64,000 bases of DNA from Crambe crambe. Lineage: Eukaryota > Porifera > Demospongiae > Poecilosclerida > Crambeidae. Every line of letters starts with the position of its first letter. Position 1 is the stretch's first letter. The notes beneath the pieces were generated by a model. The model did no database searches, was not told the origin of the DNA, and was given only the letters and a program-made list of their open reading frames with translations. Below are positions 13,497-27,965 of the stretch, piece by piece. Location: positions 4,402,001 through 4,466,000 of the forward strand of contig OZ004591.1 in NCBI GenBank assembly GCA_963924555.1, in the 5' to 3' direction. A program made the position numbers and the translations under genes.

Positions 13497-13880
13497 CCAG
13501 TCTACCCAGTGCTGGAAGCTATCAACTTCTCACGAGTTGAGGCTTCAGGGAACTCCTCAGCTCTCCTCTCTGGCTATCTGGTTGTTATTCTAAATCTTCT
13601 CTGCTTAACTTATTTGAGTTCTTCTCTCAGCTTCTGCAGCTCTCCTTTCTATTTTTCAGACCTTCTCTCAGCCTCCCTTGCTCTTTTGGCTTCTCTCAAG
13701 CCTAGAGTGCATTGAGACCACTCACTGCAGTGACTCCACTTACATACATAGCTACACCATATTTTTCTTTCTTTCTACAGAAATTCGTAGCTAGCTATAG
13801 AGCCAGCTTCCACTCAAATGTAAAACACTCCTCATCTATTTCATTCCAGATCAAAATTTAATGTAGCTACTAAAGAATAT

Positions 13881-14290
13881 AGGATCATCATAGGAGGCGG
13901 AAGGTGGGGGCTGGAGGGGCTAGAGCCCCCCCAATATTCAGAAGGTGGGGGCTGAGCCCCCTCAAAAATGATGGATTATGACATCACAAGTGTAACTGAA
14001 ATAGTTTGCTGCTGTTGTTGTTTTTTTTTTTTGTTTTTTTTTGTTGTTTTTGTTTGTATTTTTAGGCAGCTTGAAAGTATTTAGTTAGCTAACAAGCTAT
14101 AATATTCAGTGGGAATTGAGACATCACCCTAGAACCTCAGAGAATGCACCAGATCCAATCCAATGAGGCTTAAAATCCATCTTGGGGGAGCATGCCCACA
14201 GACCCCCTAGAAGGCACGCTATGTAGTGTGGTCACTATTATATTACACTCAGCCCCCCCAAAATAGATGACCTTCCTCCCCCTATGATCA
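13881..14290. mobile_element. MITE-like element with terminal inverted repeats
   Basis: The left end GATCATCATAGGAGGCGGAAGGT (from about 13881) is matched, inverted, by ACCTTCCTCCCCCTATGATCA at the right end (about 14266-14290). The inside holds GGGGGCT...AGCCCCC palindromes and a poly-T/TTG run at 14016-14060. No coding potential. Confidence 0.55.
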
Positions 14291-14539
14291 TTGCATTCTG
14301 TAGACTGAAGAGAGTTCATGTCTTTCCCTGTAGAATTCAATCGATGAACCTAAGCAGGAGACCATGAGATCGAGTCCCAACAGTGAGGGCTTGTAAGCGT
14401 AACACATACCCACCAGAACTTGTCTTTATCTCCCAAGTATTAGTGATGTTAAATGTGACCTGAGATCCCACTCACCTGACCTTCATTCCCAAACTTTGTA
14501 TGTAATATATTTACTGTGTTACGTACAAGTCACTGCTTT
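14291..14539. other. Spacer with partial duplicate of MCM7 N-terminal exon flank
   Basis: No gene. The string CACATACCCACCAGAACTT followed by TATCTCCCAAGTATTAGTGATG (about 14402-14510) repeats the end of the adjacent MCM7 exon and its intron (14610-14740). The same partial duplication precedes MCM7 copies 2 and 3 (29940-30050 and 39860-39970), so it predates the array. Confidence 0.55.
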
Positions 14540-17499
<2,960 letters not shown>

Positions 17500-17663
17500 C
17501 ACATGGATAGGCAGACATTATGAACGTTATAAAGCTTCCAGTTACACCAACTTTTTAAAAGAAACATTTTGAAATAACTTTGTTGATAAAAATAATATTA
17601 ACTTTCAAAACCTATACATAAAAACAACTAAACTAACTTTTTTTGTGTGTATGTGTTCAGAGT

Positions 17664-20600
17664 TCACTCGAATGTTTGGATATTGACCAGGAGTTCAGCA
17701 GCTGAGGGTCTGTTGTCTTTGTCTTGCTGAATGCATCGTCGGATCAAGTCCACCCAGTGCTGGTCTTGGATGGATGCTATCAACCGCTCGTGAGCTGAGA
17801 CTTCAGGGAATTGACAAGTGCACATCTCGACAAGGAGCACCCCAAAACTGAAGATGTCCATCTTGGGGGACTGGAGGGAAGGGTTGTGTGCCTCTGGGGC
17901 GGCATACACAGGAGAACCTGGTCCCACAGTCTGCAGTTGCTGCTGGAAGTTGACTGAACCATAATCGGTGACTTTAGCTCTCCAGTGATTGGAAGGTAGA
18001 GGCTCAAGGAGGACATTGGCACTGCTGATGTCGCGATGAACGATTGGGTCTGGCTGTATCAGGTGGAGATAGTTGAGGGCTCTGGCCACATCTAAACTGA
18101 TGGAAGTCAGTTGACGTGCTGACATGTGGAAATCTTCCTTCTCCATTTCTCTCCTCAAACTAGTTGGCATTAGCTCCATCAATATCACCATGCCTTCATC
18201 CATGCAGGCTCCAATAAACAGCACCAAATTAGGATGTCGGATTCTGGAAGCCATGTCCATCTCTCGCATGAAGAGATCTTGGTAGTAGCCAGTCCTGATG
18301 GACTTGTAAAGCATCTTGGCAGCAACTTTGACTCCTCTGAATCTTGCAACCTTCACTTCTCCCCAGCCTCCTCCTCCCAAACTCTCTTCTGTGATGTCTA
18401 TTTCTCTCCTCTGCACCACCCAATGCCTCTCATTACCTCTGCTTTCTGCCTCCCTCGTATGCTGCTGCTCAGCTTGTTGAGTAGCTCGCTCATCAACTTC
18501 ATGCGCTCTTCTTTCTGCTTCATGCATTCTTCTCTCTGCTTCAGTAGCTCGCTCTTCAACCATGTGCACTCTCCTTTCAGCTTCACGTGTTCTCATCTCA
18601 GCTTCTGTAACCCTCTGCTCTGCTTCTTTTATATGTTGTTCAGATGCTTGTGCTTCCTTGGCTCGATCAGACTCTATAAATGCACCATGAAGATTAAAAT
18701 GAAGAAAAAAGCTACATCCTTATACCCAGAAATAAGAAATGGAGGGTTTGTCTAAAGTGATTTGCAGCCAGCCTCATTCCCAGGCCCTTTACCTCCAATT
18801 CAGTTATGTATAGGGGACGAAGCTAATTTACAGCCATTCTTTTCTACTTTCTATTCCTTAAAAAGCAACTTCTTATACCAAAAATAATCAGAGGATATAA
18901 TTCATAATGACGCTTTCTAAATTGTAATTTGTTGAAAATTCTAATTATTTAGCTAGAAGCCTTAATTTTCTACTTCCCTGACGTCAGACATACCTGCCAA
19001 TACTCTTTCCTCAGCTATGTGCAGTCTTTTTTCAGCTTCTCTGACTCGTTCAGCTGCTTGTACCTCCCTTGCTAGTTGATCAGACTCTGAAAGCAAATTT
19101 AAGAATAATTAAGTATGTTGCCTCTTTGAATACTGATTCAAATATTTGACCAATGAGATATTAGTTTCATTCTTATATGGGGTAAGGGTTATACCTGCAG
19201 ATCTTCTCCTCTCTGCTTCTATAGCAGCCCTCTTCTCTGCTTCTGCAGATCTCTCCTCAGCTGTGTGCATTCTTCTTTCAGCTTCACGTCCTCTCCTTTC
19301 TGCTTCTGTGACTCGTTCTTCAGCTAACCGTGCTCTTTCTTCCACTTCCGCAATCATATTCTCTGCTTCTTTAGCTCGTTGCTCAGCTGTTCGTGCTCTT
19401 TCTGTTTCCCTGGCTATTTGTTCTATAGGTCAACCATATAACAAGTGAATAATATAGCATCAATGTCAATAGTAAATCTACAAATATTGGTCAATGAGTA
19501 TATAACTACTCTCTCTCATTGATAGGAGAATTTAATTGGCCAGCATGAAGCTACATAATTATACAGAAAAATGATTCTACATACAAAGTACTTACCATTT
19601 GATATTCTCTCTGCTTCTGTAGCTCTTTCCTCAGCTGTGTGCAGCCTCCTTTCAGTATCACCAGACCTCCTCTCTGCTTCCCTTGCTCGTTGTTCAGCTT
19701 CACGCGCTCTTCTCTCTGCCTCTGTGACTCGATTTAACTCTACAGAGGAAGATGATAATCAGCTACAACAATGATGTCTAGGATACTGAGTCCATGCAGC
19801 TACCTGTTGATAATCTCCTCTCTGCTTCTGTAGCTCTCTCCTCAGCTATGTGCACTCTCCTTTCAGCTTCACGCACATGATTGGATTCTATTAGGAGAAA
19901 TGCAGTAATGAGTTATTAGAGTTATTTAGCTACACCTAACCATACCTGCTGACATTCTCCTCTCAGTGACTCTTTCTTCAAGATCCCTCACTATTTTATC
20001 CCTTCCAACCACATCCACTGGTCTTGCTGCTACTGCACTCTGCATTTGACTCATCTTCACCATTTTCTCCCTGATCCTCTCACTTGTCCCTCGCTGGCTG
20101 TTGTCAGCTACATCTGTCAGCACCCATTCTCCAGTGAGAGACTGCAACTCTGCAAGACAACAAAAATAATAGCATTGTGAAGCTGAAACTGCACCCTATT
20201 AGGAGACTAATCATTGTGAACACGACATCCTGATCAACATGACAGGTTGATGTTACAGTATCATCATAACTCTGTATATAATCTGCTATCATTCACTATC
20301 TGAGCAATTGAATAGTACTATGAGCTACTTTACATTGATGTTTCTGAAGGAATGCAGATATTCTTCATTCTAGTGATCTGATCTACAGGCAACATTGATT
20401 AGCTGTTCAGCGATTGAGCTGATCATGACTCATTGTGTATTCAGTTAATGGATGCAGTGAGTAAATCTGACTCTCAGGTGATATGAATCCATCCAGACAG
20501 TTACATAACTATGTACATATAGGAAACTGTAATTTTTACCACAAAGCACTTACACTTAGTGACAAAATGCTGTACAGTCATGTTTGCCTATTGCATTAAT

Positions 20601-22820
20601 GCACATGCTGGACACTACTAATCATGACAGACCACCTGGTGAATTTAGAGTGTAGACCTAGATGAGTCATGAGCTATAAATAACTAGAACTAGTTATAAA
20701 GAGTTAAATAAGTACATGTCAAAATTAACATTGCACTTTGTCCTAGTAGTATAATAAAAGGAGCCTCACCAAATCGTAGCACAGTGGTCATGGACAACTT
20801 CTTGAAGTCATTGTCAGTCTTATAATTCTTTGGCCACTCAGGACTACCACCAAACATGACAACCTCTGTCACTCCTGGACTGATAGTAGAGGCAGCACCA
20901 CCATGCATATATCTAGACTGGAGACTTGGAACTTGGACCTGCACATCATGCATGTGTTTAAATATACACCTGTACACAACATTTGAACAGGACAGCTGAG
21001 CTGAGTGGATATCAGCTACAGCAAAGTATGGATACATGTCTATTGTTTGATGGAGCACGTTTGGAATACTCTCATCATTATGACACAGTTCAGGTGAGGT
21101 ATTGAGCTTGTCACTCAGGAAATCACATTTCACTTACCTCTTTCCATTTCCTTGAGTCTAGATCCAATATCCACATATCACTTAGTGCCACATTATTAGC
21201 ATCAAGTCCCCCAGTCACTAAAAGTTTAGGGTTGTTTCCACGATAGCCCAAACAGACTGCAACATGGTAATTTCTTTCCACTGGACGAGGTATTCCTTCC
21301 TGATGGTCAAGTTTACTCCAGTGCTGCATAAAGGTACACAATAGGGAGAAAAATCTATCAATCAAACAATTGTATGGAGGATAGCTATGGCACTTATTAT
21401 TACCAAAAATGGCACATTTTAATCCTTATTATTCATCCATACATCTTACCATAGTGGTCAAGTCTAAGATAAATGCATCATTACTCTTCCCTATACCAGG
21501 CTGGTAACCCCCAAATAACACTGCACGGTGGCCATCAATCATGGTAAAGGAGAAACCAGAACAGGGAGGTGGCCTTGTCCCACTGACATTTGGGGAGGAC
21601 CATGTACCTGCAATGGATTCATAGAAATATCTGTTACGTGGTAACTGAGTCTTAAATGGAGTACAGTATGTACAGATCATGAAATGAAGTATTACTTCAT
21701 CATGTGTCATTGTTACAGAACTATGACACTGATGAAGTTTTAGGACTGCATCTTTATAGTGAGATCTTCCAGAACTAACAGGTATAGAGGGAAGGAGGTG
21801 TCTGATCGAACTCTTACAATTGACTTGTTCTGGCCTGGGTACGAGGCTAGGAAGGGCTATGGAATTTTGCATGAGGATTGTACTGTTAGCATTATGTCAT
21901 AGTCAGTGAGGTATAGATAAGATGCAATGGAATGTGATACATTGCAATAGCTAACTAGTTATAAACTGCAATGGATTTGCCATCTATAAAGACAGTCTCC
22001 TATAGATAAATAGATCCCTGTCTCAAACAACCTATCACTACATGATATGATATGCCTTATGTTTAGCTGAAGTTCTTGAAGTGGCTGGTGTGACTTAGAA
22101 CAAGCTGGTAACATGTATATCCCAGTTAAGAAGTGAATGTGTGATATTATTAATCATACTCAAGTGATGTCTGCTCCCTGCCTTGAATAGGTCCCATCAT
22201 GTTTTAAACTTTTCCCCAGTAGCTAAAACCTTCACATTTTTCAGTGAATATTTCTATGCATTTATTGTTTGAGAACACAATAATAATGATGCTCCCTCAC
22301 CTTTTTTGAGGTCAAAGGTGTGCATCTCATTAGTCCACCCATATCCTTTAGTACCGGTATGTCTTACAAAGTCTGCTCCTGACTGGGTGGGACCTGATGG
22401 GATGCCATGCCCACCAAACAATACACATTTCTCTCCCCACACAACCATACCACAGTTCTTCTTCATTGGCTTCATTGGACTGTCAGCACTGTGTGGTGCC
22501 AATTCCCTCCATGATGACGTCCTAGTTCTGAACTCATATAGAGATCCATAATATGACTGTCCATCATTCCCTCCATACATGTATATGTTATGTCCTGAAG
22601 ATGCACAGGCACCACTGTAGAGCCAAGGAGGAGGATCTCCTTTAGTTGTCTTTCTAGTCCAAGTCTCAAGGTAGGGATCGAAACTCTCAATGGACACTAT
22701 CTTTTTCCCTTTACTGGTAGAAAAATCTTCAGTACGTCCTCCCCACATATAGATCTGTCCATCAACGGAAGAAAAGTAGGGATCGAATCGAGGAGAGGGC
22801 TCGTAGAGAGGCACTGCCAT
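17664..22820 (-). CDS. Kelch / coiled-coil / protein kinase (gene B, 931 aa model)
   Basis: Start ATG at 22820 (MAVPLYEPSPR). Exons: 22820-22301, 21607-21450, 21323-21138, 20938-20770 (kelch propeller), 20149-19946 (linker), five coiled-coil cassettes or parts (19887-19804, 19739-19596, 19422-19195, 19086-18994, start of last exon), and 18673-17664 (coiled coil plus kinase). The exon sum is 2796 nt, exactly 932 codons. Kinase landmarks: GGGGWGEV glycine loop, VAAKML lysine, MREMDMASRIRHPN helix C, IVHRDISSANVLL catalytic loop, DYG in place of DFG, YAAPEAH, IFSFGVLLVEM. The fold is of TKL/tyrosine-kinase-like type. All catalytic residues except the DFG Phe are present, so it is probably active. 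It has the longest coiled coil of the family here. The kelch front likely senses or binds a partner and the coiled coil oligomerises; that is inference. Confidence 0.85.
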
Positions 22821-22866
22821 TTTGCACGAGCCCCACCCACCTATCTAGAATGTCACGCCCACAGCA

Positions 22867-22872
22867 TTTATA
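22867..22872 (-). promoter_or_regulatory. TATA box of kelch-kinase B
   Basis: TATAAA in the context TTGTATAAATGCTG, whose near end is 46 nt before the ATG. The same motif at the same distance is kept in genes C and D. The LTR element is inserted about 50 bp further upstream. Confidence 0.5.
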
Positions 22873-22924
22873 CAATGTAGCTAGAACTAAAATTAATAAA
22901 AAGACTGTCAAGATCAAGACAGGA

Positions 22925-23088
22925 TGTGGTAAACTAGAATGTACGCCAACTGCACGCTTAGAACAAGAACATTAAAAACTGATTATTCTGACAGAAATAG
23001 ACTAGTTATATAAAGAAACCATAAAACACTGGTGACGTAATACTACGTAGCTACATGATACAAAATTACTAATAGTTAGTCCATAACA
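22925..23088 (-). repeat. 3' LTR (164 bp)
   Basis: Direct repeat of 27041-27194. It differs from the other LTR by a 10-bp indel (AAATTACTAA near 23063) and about two base changes (AACACTGG against AAACCGG), so insertion is fairly recent. Confidence 0.92.
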
Positions 23089-23116
23089 CTTCCCCCTCGT
23101 TAGGGTGGAACATAAG

Positions 23117-24420
23117 TTAGTAACGATCAGGAGGTTGACGATTCCTTGTTGAACGTCTCAATGGCGGAGGAGGAGGTGGTGGTGGTGGTGGTGGATCAGG
23201 TGTAAAATTGGGAAGCAAGTAAGCAGGCGTGTCTGACTGTGTCGGTGCTGAAATCTCAGGTGAACAAGACTTTCGTTCAGAATCGTGTTGTTCTCGTCCT
23301 CTGATACTATCAACGTGACGACGCCACTTGATTTCCTTGGAATCAGACAATTCCAACTCATAAGAGAGTGGTCCAGTAACTTTAACAATGGAAGCAGGAA
23401 TCCACTTTGGAAGACCAGAAAAATTTTCTGCATAAACAAGATCACCAACTTGGAATGTCCGTAAGGGTCGTTTAGTGTCATGAGATTCCTTTTGCTTTTC
23501 TTGATGTGATTCCACACGTGTAGCGATACTTGGATATAATAAGTCTAGACGAGAACGAAGACGTCTTCCCATTAACATTTCACAGGGAGGAATTCCTGTA
23601 ACAGTGTGGGGGGTGACACGATAGTTGAATAAAAATTTTGAGAGCCTTTCTTGGACAGAACATCCAGAAATTCATCGAAGTGCTTGCTTAAAAGTTTGAA
23701 CAGCTCTCTCTGCTAAGCCGTTTGTGGAAGGATGGTATGGCGCTGATGTTATGTGCCGAATACCATTTCGAGCCATAAAAGTCCTGAATTCAGCACTTGT
23801 GAATGTTGGTCCATTGTCACTGACAAGCTTTTGTGGAATTCCATGATTAGCGAAAATGATCCTCAACTTTTCAATTGTTTTTGAAGCTGTTATAGATGAC
23901 ATAATTTGAACATTCACCCATTTTGAATAAGAATCCACAACTACATTTCTCCAAGAAAAGGTCCTGCAAAATCAACATGGATACGGGGACCATGGTTGAC
24001 TAGGCCATTCCCAAGGGTGGAGAGGTGCAACTGGTGGTGAGGGACGAGATTCCTGGCAATTTTTGCACTTTTTGACCATGTCAACTATGTCAGCATCCAC
24101 TCCTGGCCACCAAAGGTAGCTGCGGGCAAGCGATTTCATTTTACTTGCTCTTGGGTGTGTTTCATGCAATTCATCCAAAACTGCATTCCTGCCTTGCTGA
24201 GGAACCACAACCCTTGATCCCCAAAGGATGCATCCATCTTGTACGGTGAGTTCCTGTGATTTGGATCTGTAAGGTTTAAATTCTCTAGGAAGTTCTGTGT
24301 CTGGCCATCCCGAGAGAATATATCTTCGGACTTTTGCGAGAGTGGGGTCTTTGTTGATCCATGAACGGATATTGGCAGATGAAATGGCTGTACCAGCAAG
24401 ATGGTGAATTAGCTGTACAA
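23117..24420 (-). pseudogene. Integrase region of the LTR element, broken
   Basis: Zinc-binding N-terminal region (HETHPRASKMKSLARSYLWWPG then CKNCQESRP, 24040-24160), the catalytic core (first Asp in VDFAGP near 23975, second in VSDNGPTFTS near 23815, Glu in NGLAERAVQTF near 23710), and a C-terminal segment (VGDLVYAENF, LSYELEL) ending in a proline run and stop at 23117. Frame shifts near 24425, 23990 and 23955 and a TGA near 23672 prevent a single product. Confidence 0.85.
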
Positions 24421-25767
24421 CGTCAGCAGGGAGCCATCATTCGCTGTCGTAACAGATTGTGGTAGTCGACTGAGTGCATCAGCGTTGTTAAGCGTTTTCC
24501 CAGCTTGGTACCTGATGCTATAATGATATGATGACAAGGTGAGTGCCCATCTTTGGATTCTGGCCGAAGCCATTTGTGGTACGCCCTTCTTTTCGCTAAA
24601 AAGGTAGGATAACGGTTGGTGGTCGGACTGAATGATGAAATGGCGACCATAAATATAGTTATGGAATTTCCCAACTCCAAACAAAATGGCTAGACCTTTT
24701 TCTAGCTGAGAATAACGTTTTTCAGCTACATTAAGAGTACGTGAGACATATGCAATTGGTCGTTCTTCTCCATCAGGCATTATGTGGGATAATACAGCTC
24801 CAAGACCGTAAGCTGAAGCATCACACGCCAAGACTAGTGGTTTCAAACTATCATAATGAACAAGTAATGAATTGGTCAGTAAAGCCTCCTTTGCCAGCTG
24901 AAAAGCTTCTTCCTGCTCGTTACCCCAAACCCAAGTAGCTTTTTTACACAAGAGACTATATAACAGTTTGAGCTGAGCGGACAGACTGGACAAAAATTTG
25001 CTATAAGTTATCATGCCTAAGAATGAACGGAGTTCAGAAACATTCCTAGGATGAGGGGCTTCTCTGATTGCCTTAACTTTTTCTTGTGTCGGATGCAATC
25101 CCTTTGCATCAATTATATGGCCAAGGTACTCAATTTTATCAAGCATGAACGAGCATTTGGACTTGTTCAGTTTGAGTCCAGCTGAATTAAGTCGGTTTAA
25201 AACGGCATCCAAGTTACATAAATGCTCTTCATGCGTAGATCCCGTGACTAAGATGTCATCTAGGTAAACAGATATACCCTTAAGACCTTTTAAGAGTGAT
25301 TCAATGGTCTGCTGAAAAATAGCAGGGGCGGAAGATACCCCAAATGGCAATCTGTTATACCTGAAAAGTCCCTTATGGGTATTAATGGTGACCAGTTCCT
25401 TGGGTGACTCATCCAGGGGTAATTGCAGGTAAGCATTAGACATATCTAGTTTTGAGAATACTCTGCCACCAGATAAATCAGAAAATAACTCTTCAACACG
25501 AGGGAGGGGGTATGTCTGAACTTGGCATGCTTGATTAATAGTTACTTTATAATCTCCACATACTCTGAGAGAGCCATCTTTCTTTAATACCGGTACGATG
25601 GGGGCAGCCCATTTTGAAAATTTAACTGGGGCAATAATTCCTAAACTTTCCAAATGGTTCAGTTCAGATTCCACCTTAGCCTTTAGTACATAAGGGACAG
25701 AACGAGGACGAAAAAACTTGGGTGTGGCATGACTATCCACAGGTAAATTAACTGTCATTCCTTGCAT
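24409..25767 (-). CDS. Reverse transcriptase / RNase H of the LTR element
   Basis: One open frame of 452 codons. RT motifs: VCGDYKVTINQ, FSKLDMSNAYLQL, NRLPFGVSSAPAIFQ and the catalytic YLDDILV. RNase H follows with LACDASAYGLGAVL and QSDHQPLSYLF. The order and spacing are those of Ty3/Gypsy pol. The ATG at 25767 is internal; the natural product would be part of a gag-pol polyprotein. The upstream gag-protease frame differs and overlaps, apparently after a frameshift near 25840. Confidence 0.93.
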   Translation of the reverse strand: MQGMTVNLPVDSHATPKFFRPRSVPYVLKAKVESELNHLESLGIIAPVKFSKWAAPIVPVLKKDGSLRVCGDYKVTINQACQVQTYPLPRVEELFSDLSGGRVFSKLDMSNAYLQLPLDESPKELVTINTHKGLFRYNRLPFGVSSAPAIFQQTIESLLKGLKGISVYLDDILVTGSTHEEHLCNLDAVLNRLNSAGLKLNKSKCSFMLDKIEYLGHIIDAKGLHPTQEKVKAIREAPHPRNVSELRSFLGMITYSKFLSSLSAQLKLLYSLLCKKATWVWGNEQEEAFQLAKEALLTNSLLVHYDSLKPLVLACDASAYGLGAVLSHIMPDGEERPIAYVSRTLNVAEKRYSQLEKGLAILFGVGKFHNYIYGRHFIIQSDHQPLSYLFSEKKGVPQMASARIQRWALTLSSYHYSIRYQAGKTLNNADALSRLPQSVTTANDGSLLTLYS

Positions 25768-27013
25768 ACATCCCAGTTTCCCATCAAAAACTGTACTATG
25801 TTTGCATAAGATTTCCTCAAGCTGCTTTGAAGTTTGCAGCTGGTTTTTATATTAGTGGAATCTAATGAGATGCCTAGGTGACCAAGCCAATCCCTGCCCA
25901 TTAAATTGGGTCCCTCCCCAGACACCACCTGTGCACACAAATTAACCTCAGTGGTACCATATCTCACTTTGACCTTTGCTGCACCCAGAATTTCTATCTT
26001 TTCCCCAGTATACGTCTGTAGTCGAACACTGGATGCCAGAAGTGGAGAGAGAGTACTTTGTTGGGCGATATCCTGATATGTTTGATAGTTGATAACCGAA
26101 ACAGATGCTCCCGTGTCCAACTCCATTGTCACTGGGACATCATTTAGTGAAACCTCCATAGTTATGGGATTGTTACTGCCATCCTTAATTGCATACAGCT
26201 GATAAGGTAGGTCCTCCTCTATGTTATCCTCCTGTACGAAATGGGTTTTCTTTGAATCGGTGTCGGGGGCCTTTTTGGGATTCTTACTGTCTTTATTTTT
26301 GGCTGCTGCCCTGCAGACTCGAACAATGTGTCCCTTCTTCTTACAATAACGACAAATGGCCTCTTTAAATTTACAGGTTGGAGCTAAATGGCTACCACCA
26401 CAGCGATAACATACCACAGGGGTGTCCTTGAAGGTACTTTTGGGGGTCTTACCACTTGCAGCATAATGGAGCTTGGGAGGGGGTTCTGTGAAAACTGCTC
26501 CAGATCCGTTCTTGATCTGTCTGGAATTCTTCTCAGCTGCCTCTATGGATTTTGCGAGTTCAAGTGCTTTGTCGTACGTTAAATCCTTTTCGGCCAATAA
26601 CTTCTTCTGTATGCCGTCGTGCTGAACTCCGCAGACGAGCCTATCTCGAATCATATCACTAATTGAGTCACCAAAACCGTAATCTTGAGCTATCTCTCTT
26701 AGAGCTGTAACATATGTAACGATTGACTCCTGGGGTGCTCGCATACGAGTGTTAAACTTGTATCGTTGTACGATCTGCGACGGTTTAGGTTCATAATAAT
26801 CTTTCACCAATTCGACCAAATTATCGAAAGTAGTAGTGTTCAACTCGGCTTCTGGCTTAAGGTTACAGAACAACCGGAGAGAAGAATCGAACGCTTCTTA
26901 TTGTCATCATTAACATCGTTCGCAATGAAATAATGGCGAAGTCTTGCAATAATATAGAGCGACCAGGATTCGGACGCCGGATTGAACGGGTTGAAAACTC
27001 CATGAGTAGCCAT
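25755..27013 (-). pseudogene. Gag-protease region of the LTR element, frameshifted
   Basis: Gag begins at the ATG at 27013 (MATHGVFNPFNP) just inside the primer site. A frame change near 26885 separates it from the 372-codon frame 26873-25755. That frame holds the capsid-like region, two zinc knuckles (CYRCGGSHLAPTC and CRYCKKKGHIVRVC, about 26310-26420) and a retropepsin site LDTGASVSV (about 26110). Confidence 0.85.
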
Positions 27014-27040
27014 TGCTTCGAGTTTGTCCTCGTCGCCAGA

Positions 27041-27194
27041 TGTGGTAAACTAGAATGTACGCCAACTGCACGCTTAGAACAAGAACATTAAAAACTGATT
27101 ATTCTGACAGAAATAGACTAGTTATATAAAGAAACCATAAAAAACCGGTGACGTAATACTACGTAGCTACATGATACATAGTTAGTCCATAACA
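27041..27194 (-). repeat. 5' LTR (154 bp)
   Basis: Partner of the LTR at 22925-23088. It is followed on the plus strand by the duplicated target CAGGA and then by the last SEC24 exon sequence. Confidence 0.92.
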
Positions 27195-27934
27195 CAGGAT
27201 CTCTTTGATTTCATGATGGATCTGGCACAGAAAGTCTATATAAGCGACTCCTTCCCACTGCCCTGCCCCCTTGTCCTCCTTTAGGAGTCTTCTGAAGAAT
27301 ATCTCACTCTTATCCTTTTGTTTGCACACTACCAACTAGAAAAGGAGATAGATATAAAATTGCTAAGTCAAATACATGAATCATACATTATCAAGGGAAA
27401 ATTTGCTGCCAATAATTTGACACAAACTTTTTAGCTTTGTTATGTACATCAAACCATACACTTCTGACTTGCTCACCTTCAGGCAGTGTTGCCTTGAGGC
27501 CTGGAGCTGGTCCAAAACACCCCTCACCCGAAAGGACAAAGGATTGTCCAGTACAGGGAGAGCATGCTAAACAACAAAGAATTCCACAATCCACATGACC
27601 TGATAAGACACAAGATGTGGGTTCTCACAATTTCAGTATTGATCTGAGCTAGTGAGGGTACACCAAACACCTTCTGGACAGAGTCGGCTGTCCTATCCAC
27701 ATCACCATCACCAGACCATTCTCTATATGAATATACAACCATACATAATTCACATTATAAGTCACACCACCAAACAAGGTAAATACAGCGGAAGCTCCAT
27801 AAAGGATACTCCAAATTAGGACAAACCTCTCAAACTCAAGAAAGGACAATCTAAAAGTACCTCTGTATATGAAATAACTTCCAAAAGAGGACAACCTCTC
27901 TACAAAGGGGTCCTAAGTGTGTCCATTAGTCCAC

Positions 27935-27965
<31 letters not shown>

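Larger units (their letters stand above)
12788..13735 (-). pseudogene. Decayed kinase-exon relic of a kelch-kinase paralogue
   Basis: Two short blocks align to the intact kinase exons. The first, 12790-12851, matches the C-terminal end (TTAGTTCATTCAAA ... CATGCATC ... CAAGTCCACCCAG). The second, 13501-13735, matches CCCAGTGCTGG, GCTATCAACYTCTCACGAG, GGCTTCAGGG, then jumps to the upstream coiled-coil part (CTCCTCAGCTCTCCTCTCTGGC, TCTCAGCTTCTGCAGCTC). The catalytic core is deleted and an inverted-repeat element splits the relic. It lies directly upstream of gene A, as the 3' end of a lost kelch-kinase would. Confidence 0.7.
22920..27199 (-). mobile_element. Ty3/Gypsy-type LTR retrotransposon, degenerate, with 5-bp TSD
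   Basis: The element proper is 22925-27194 (4270 bp), flanked by CAGGA (22920-22924 and 27195-27199). The empty site AGACAGGATCTC is seen intact in the paralogous positions near 37174 and 47020. LTRs begin TGTTATGG and end CCACA in element orientation (minus strand). A purine tract (GAGGGGGAAG) abuts the 3' LTR. A primer-binding-like TGGCGACGAGG lies two bases inside the 5' LTR and would pair with a tRNA-Ser 3' end. Coding order gag-protease-RT-RNase H-integrase fits Ty3/Gypsy. Several frame breaks make it non-autonomous. Confidence 0.93.

Noticed and set aside
14340-14400. tRNA/SINE-like string with a B-box-like GAGATCGAGTCCC
   Set aside because: No matching A box, acceptor stem or cloverleaf could be built; at most an old SINE scrap.
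19146-19448. Plus-strand frames rich in Ser/Ala/Leu opposite the coiled-coil exons
   Set aside because: Reverse complement of EAERR-coding repeats; no independent evidence.
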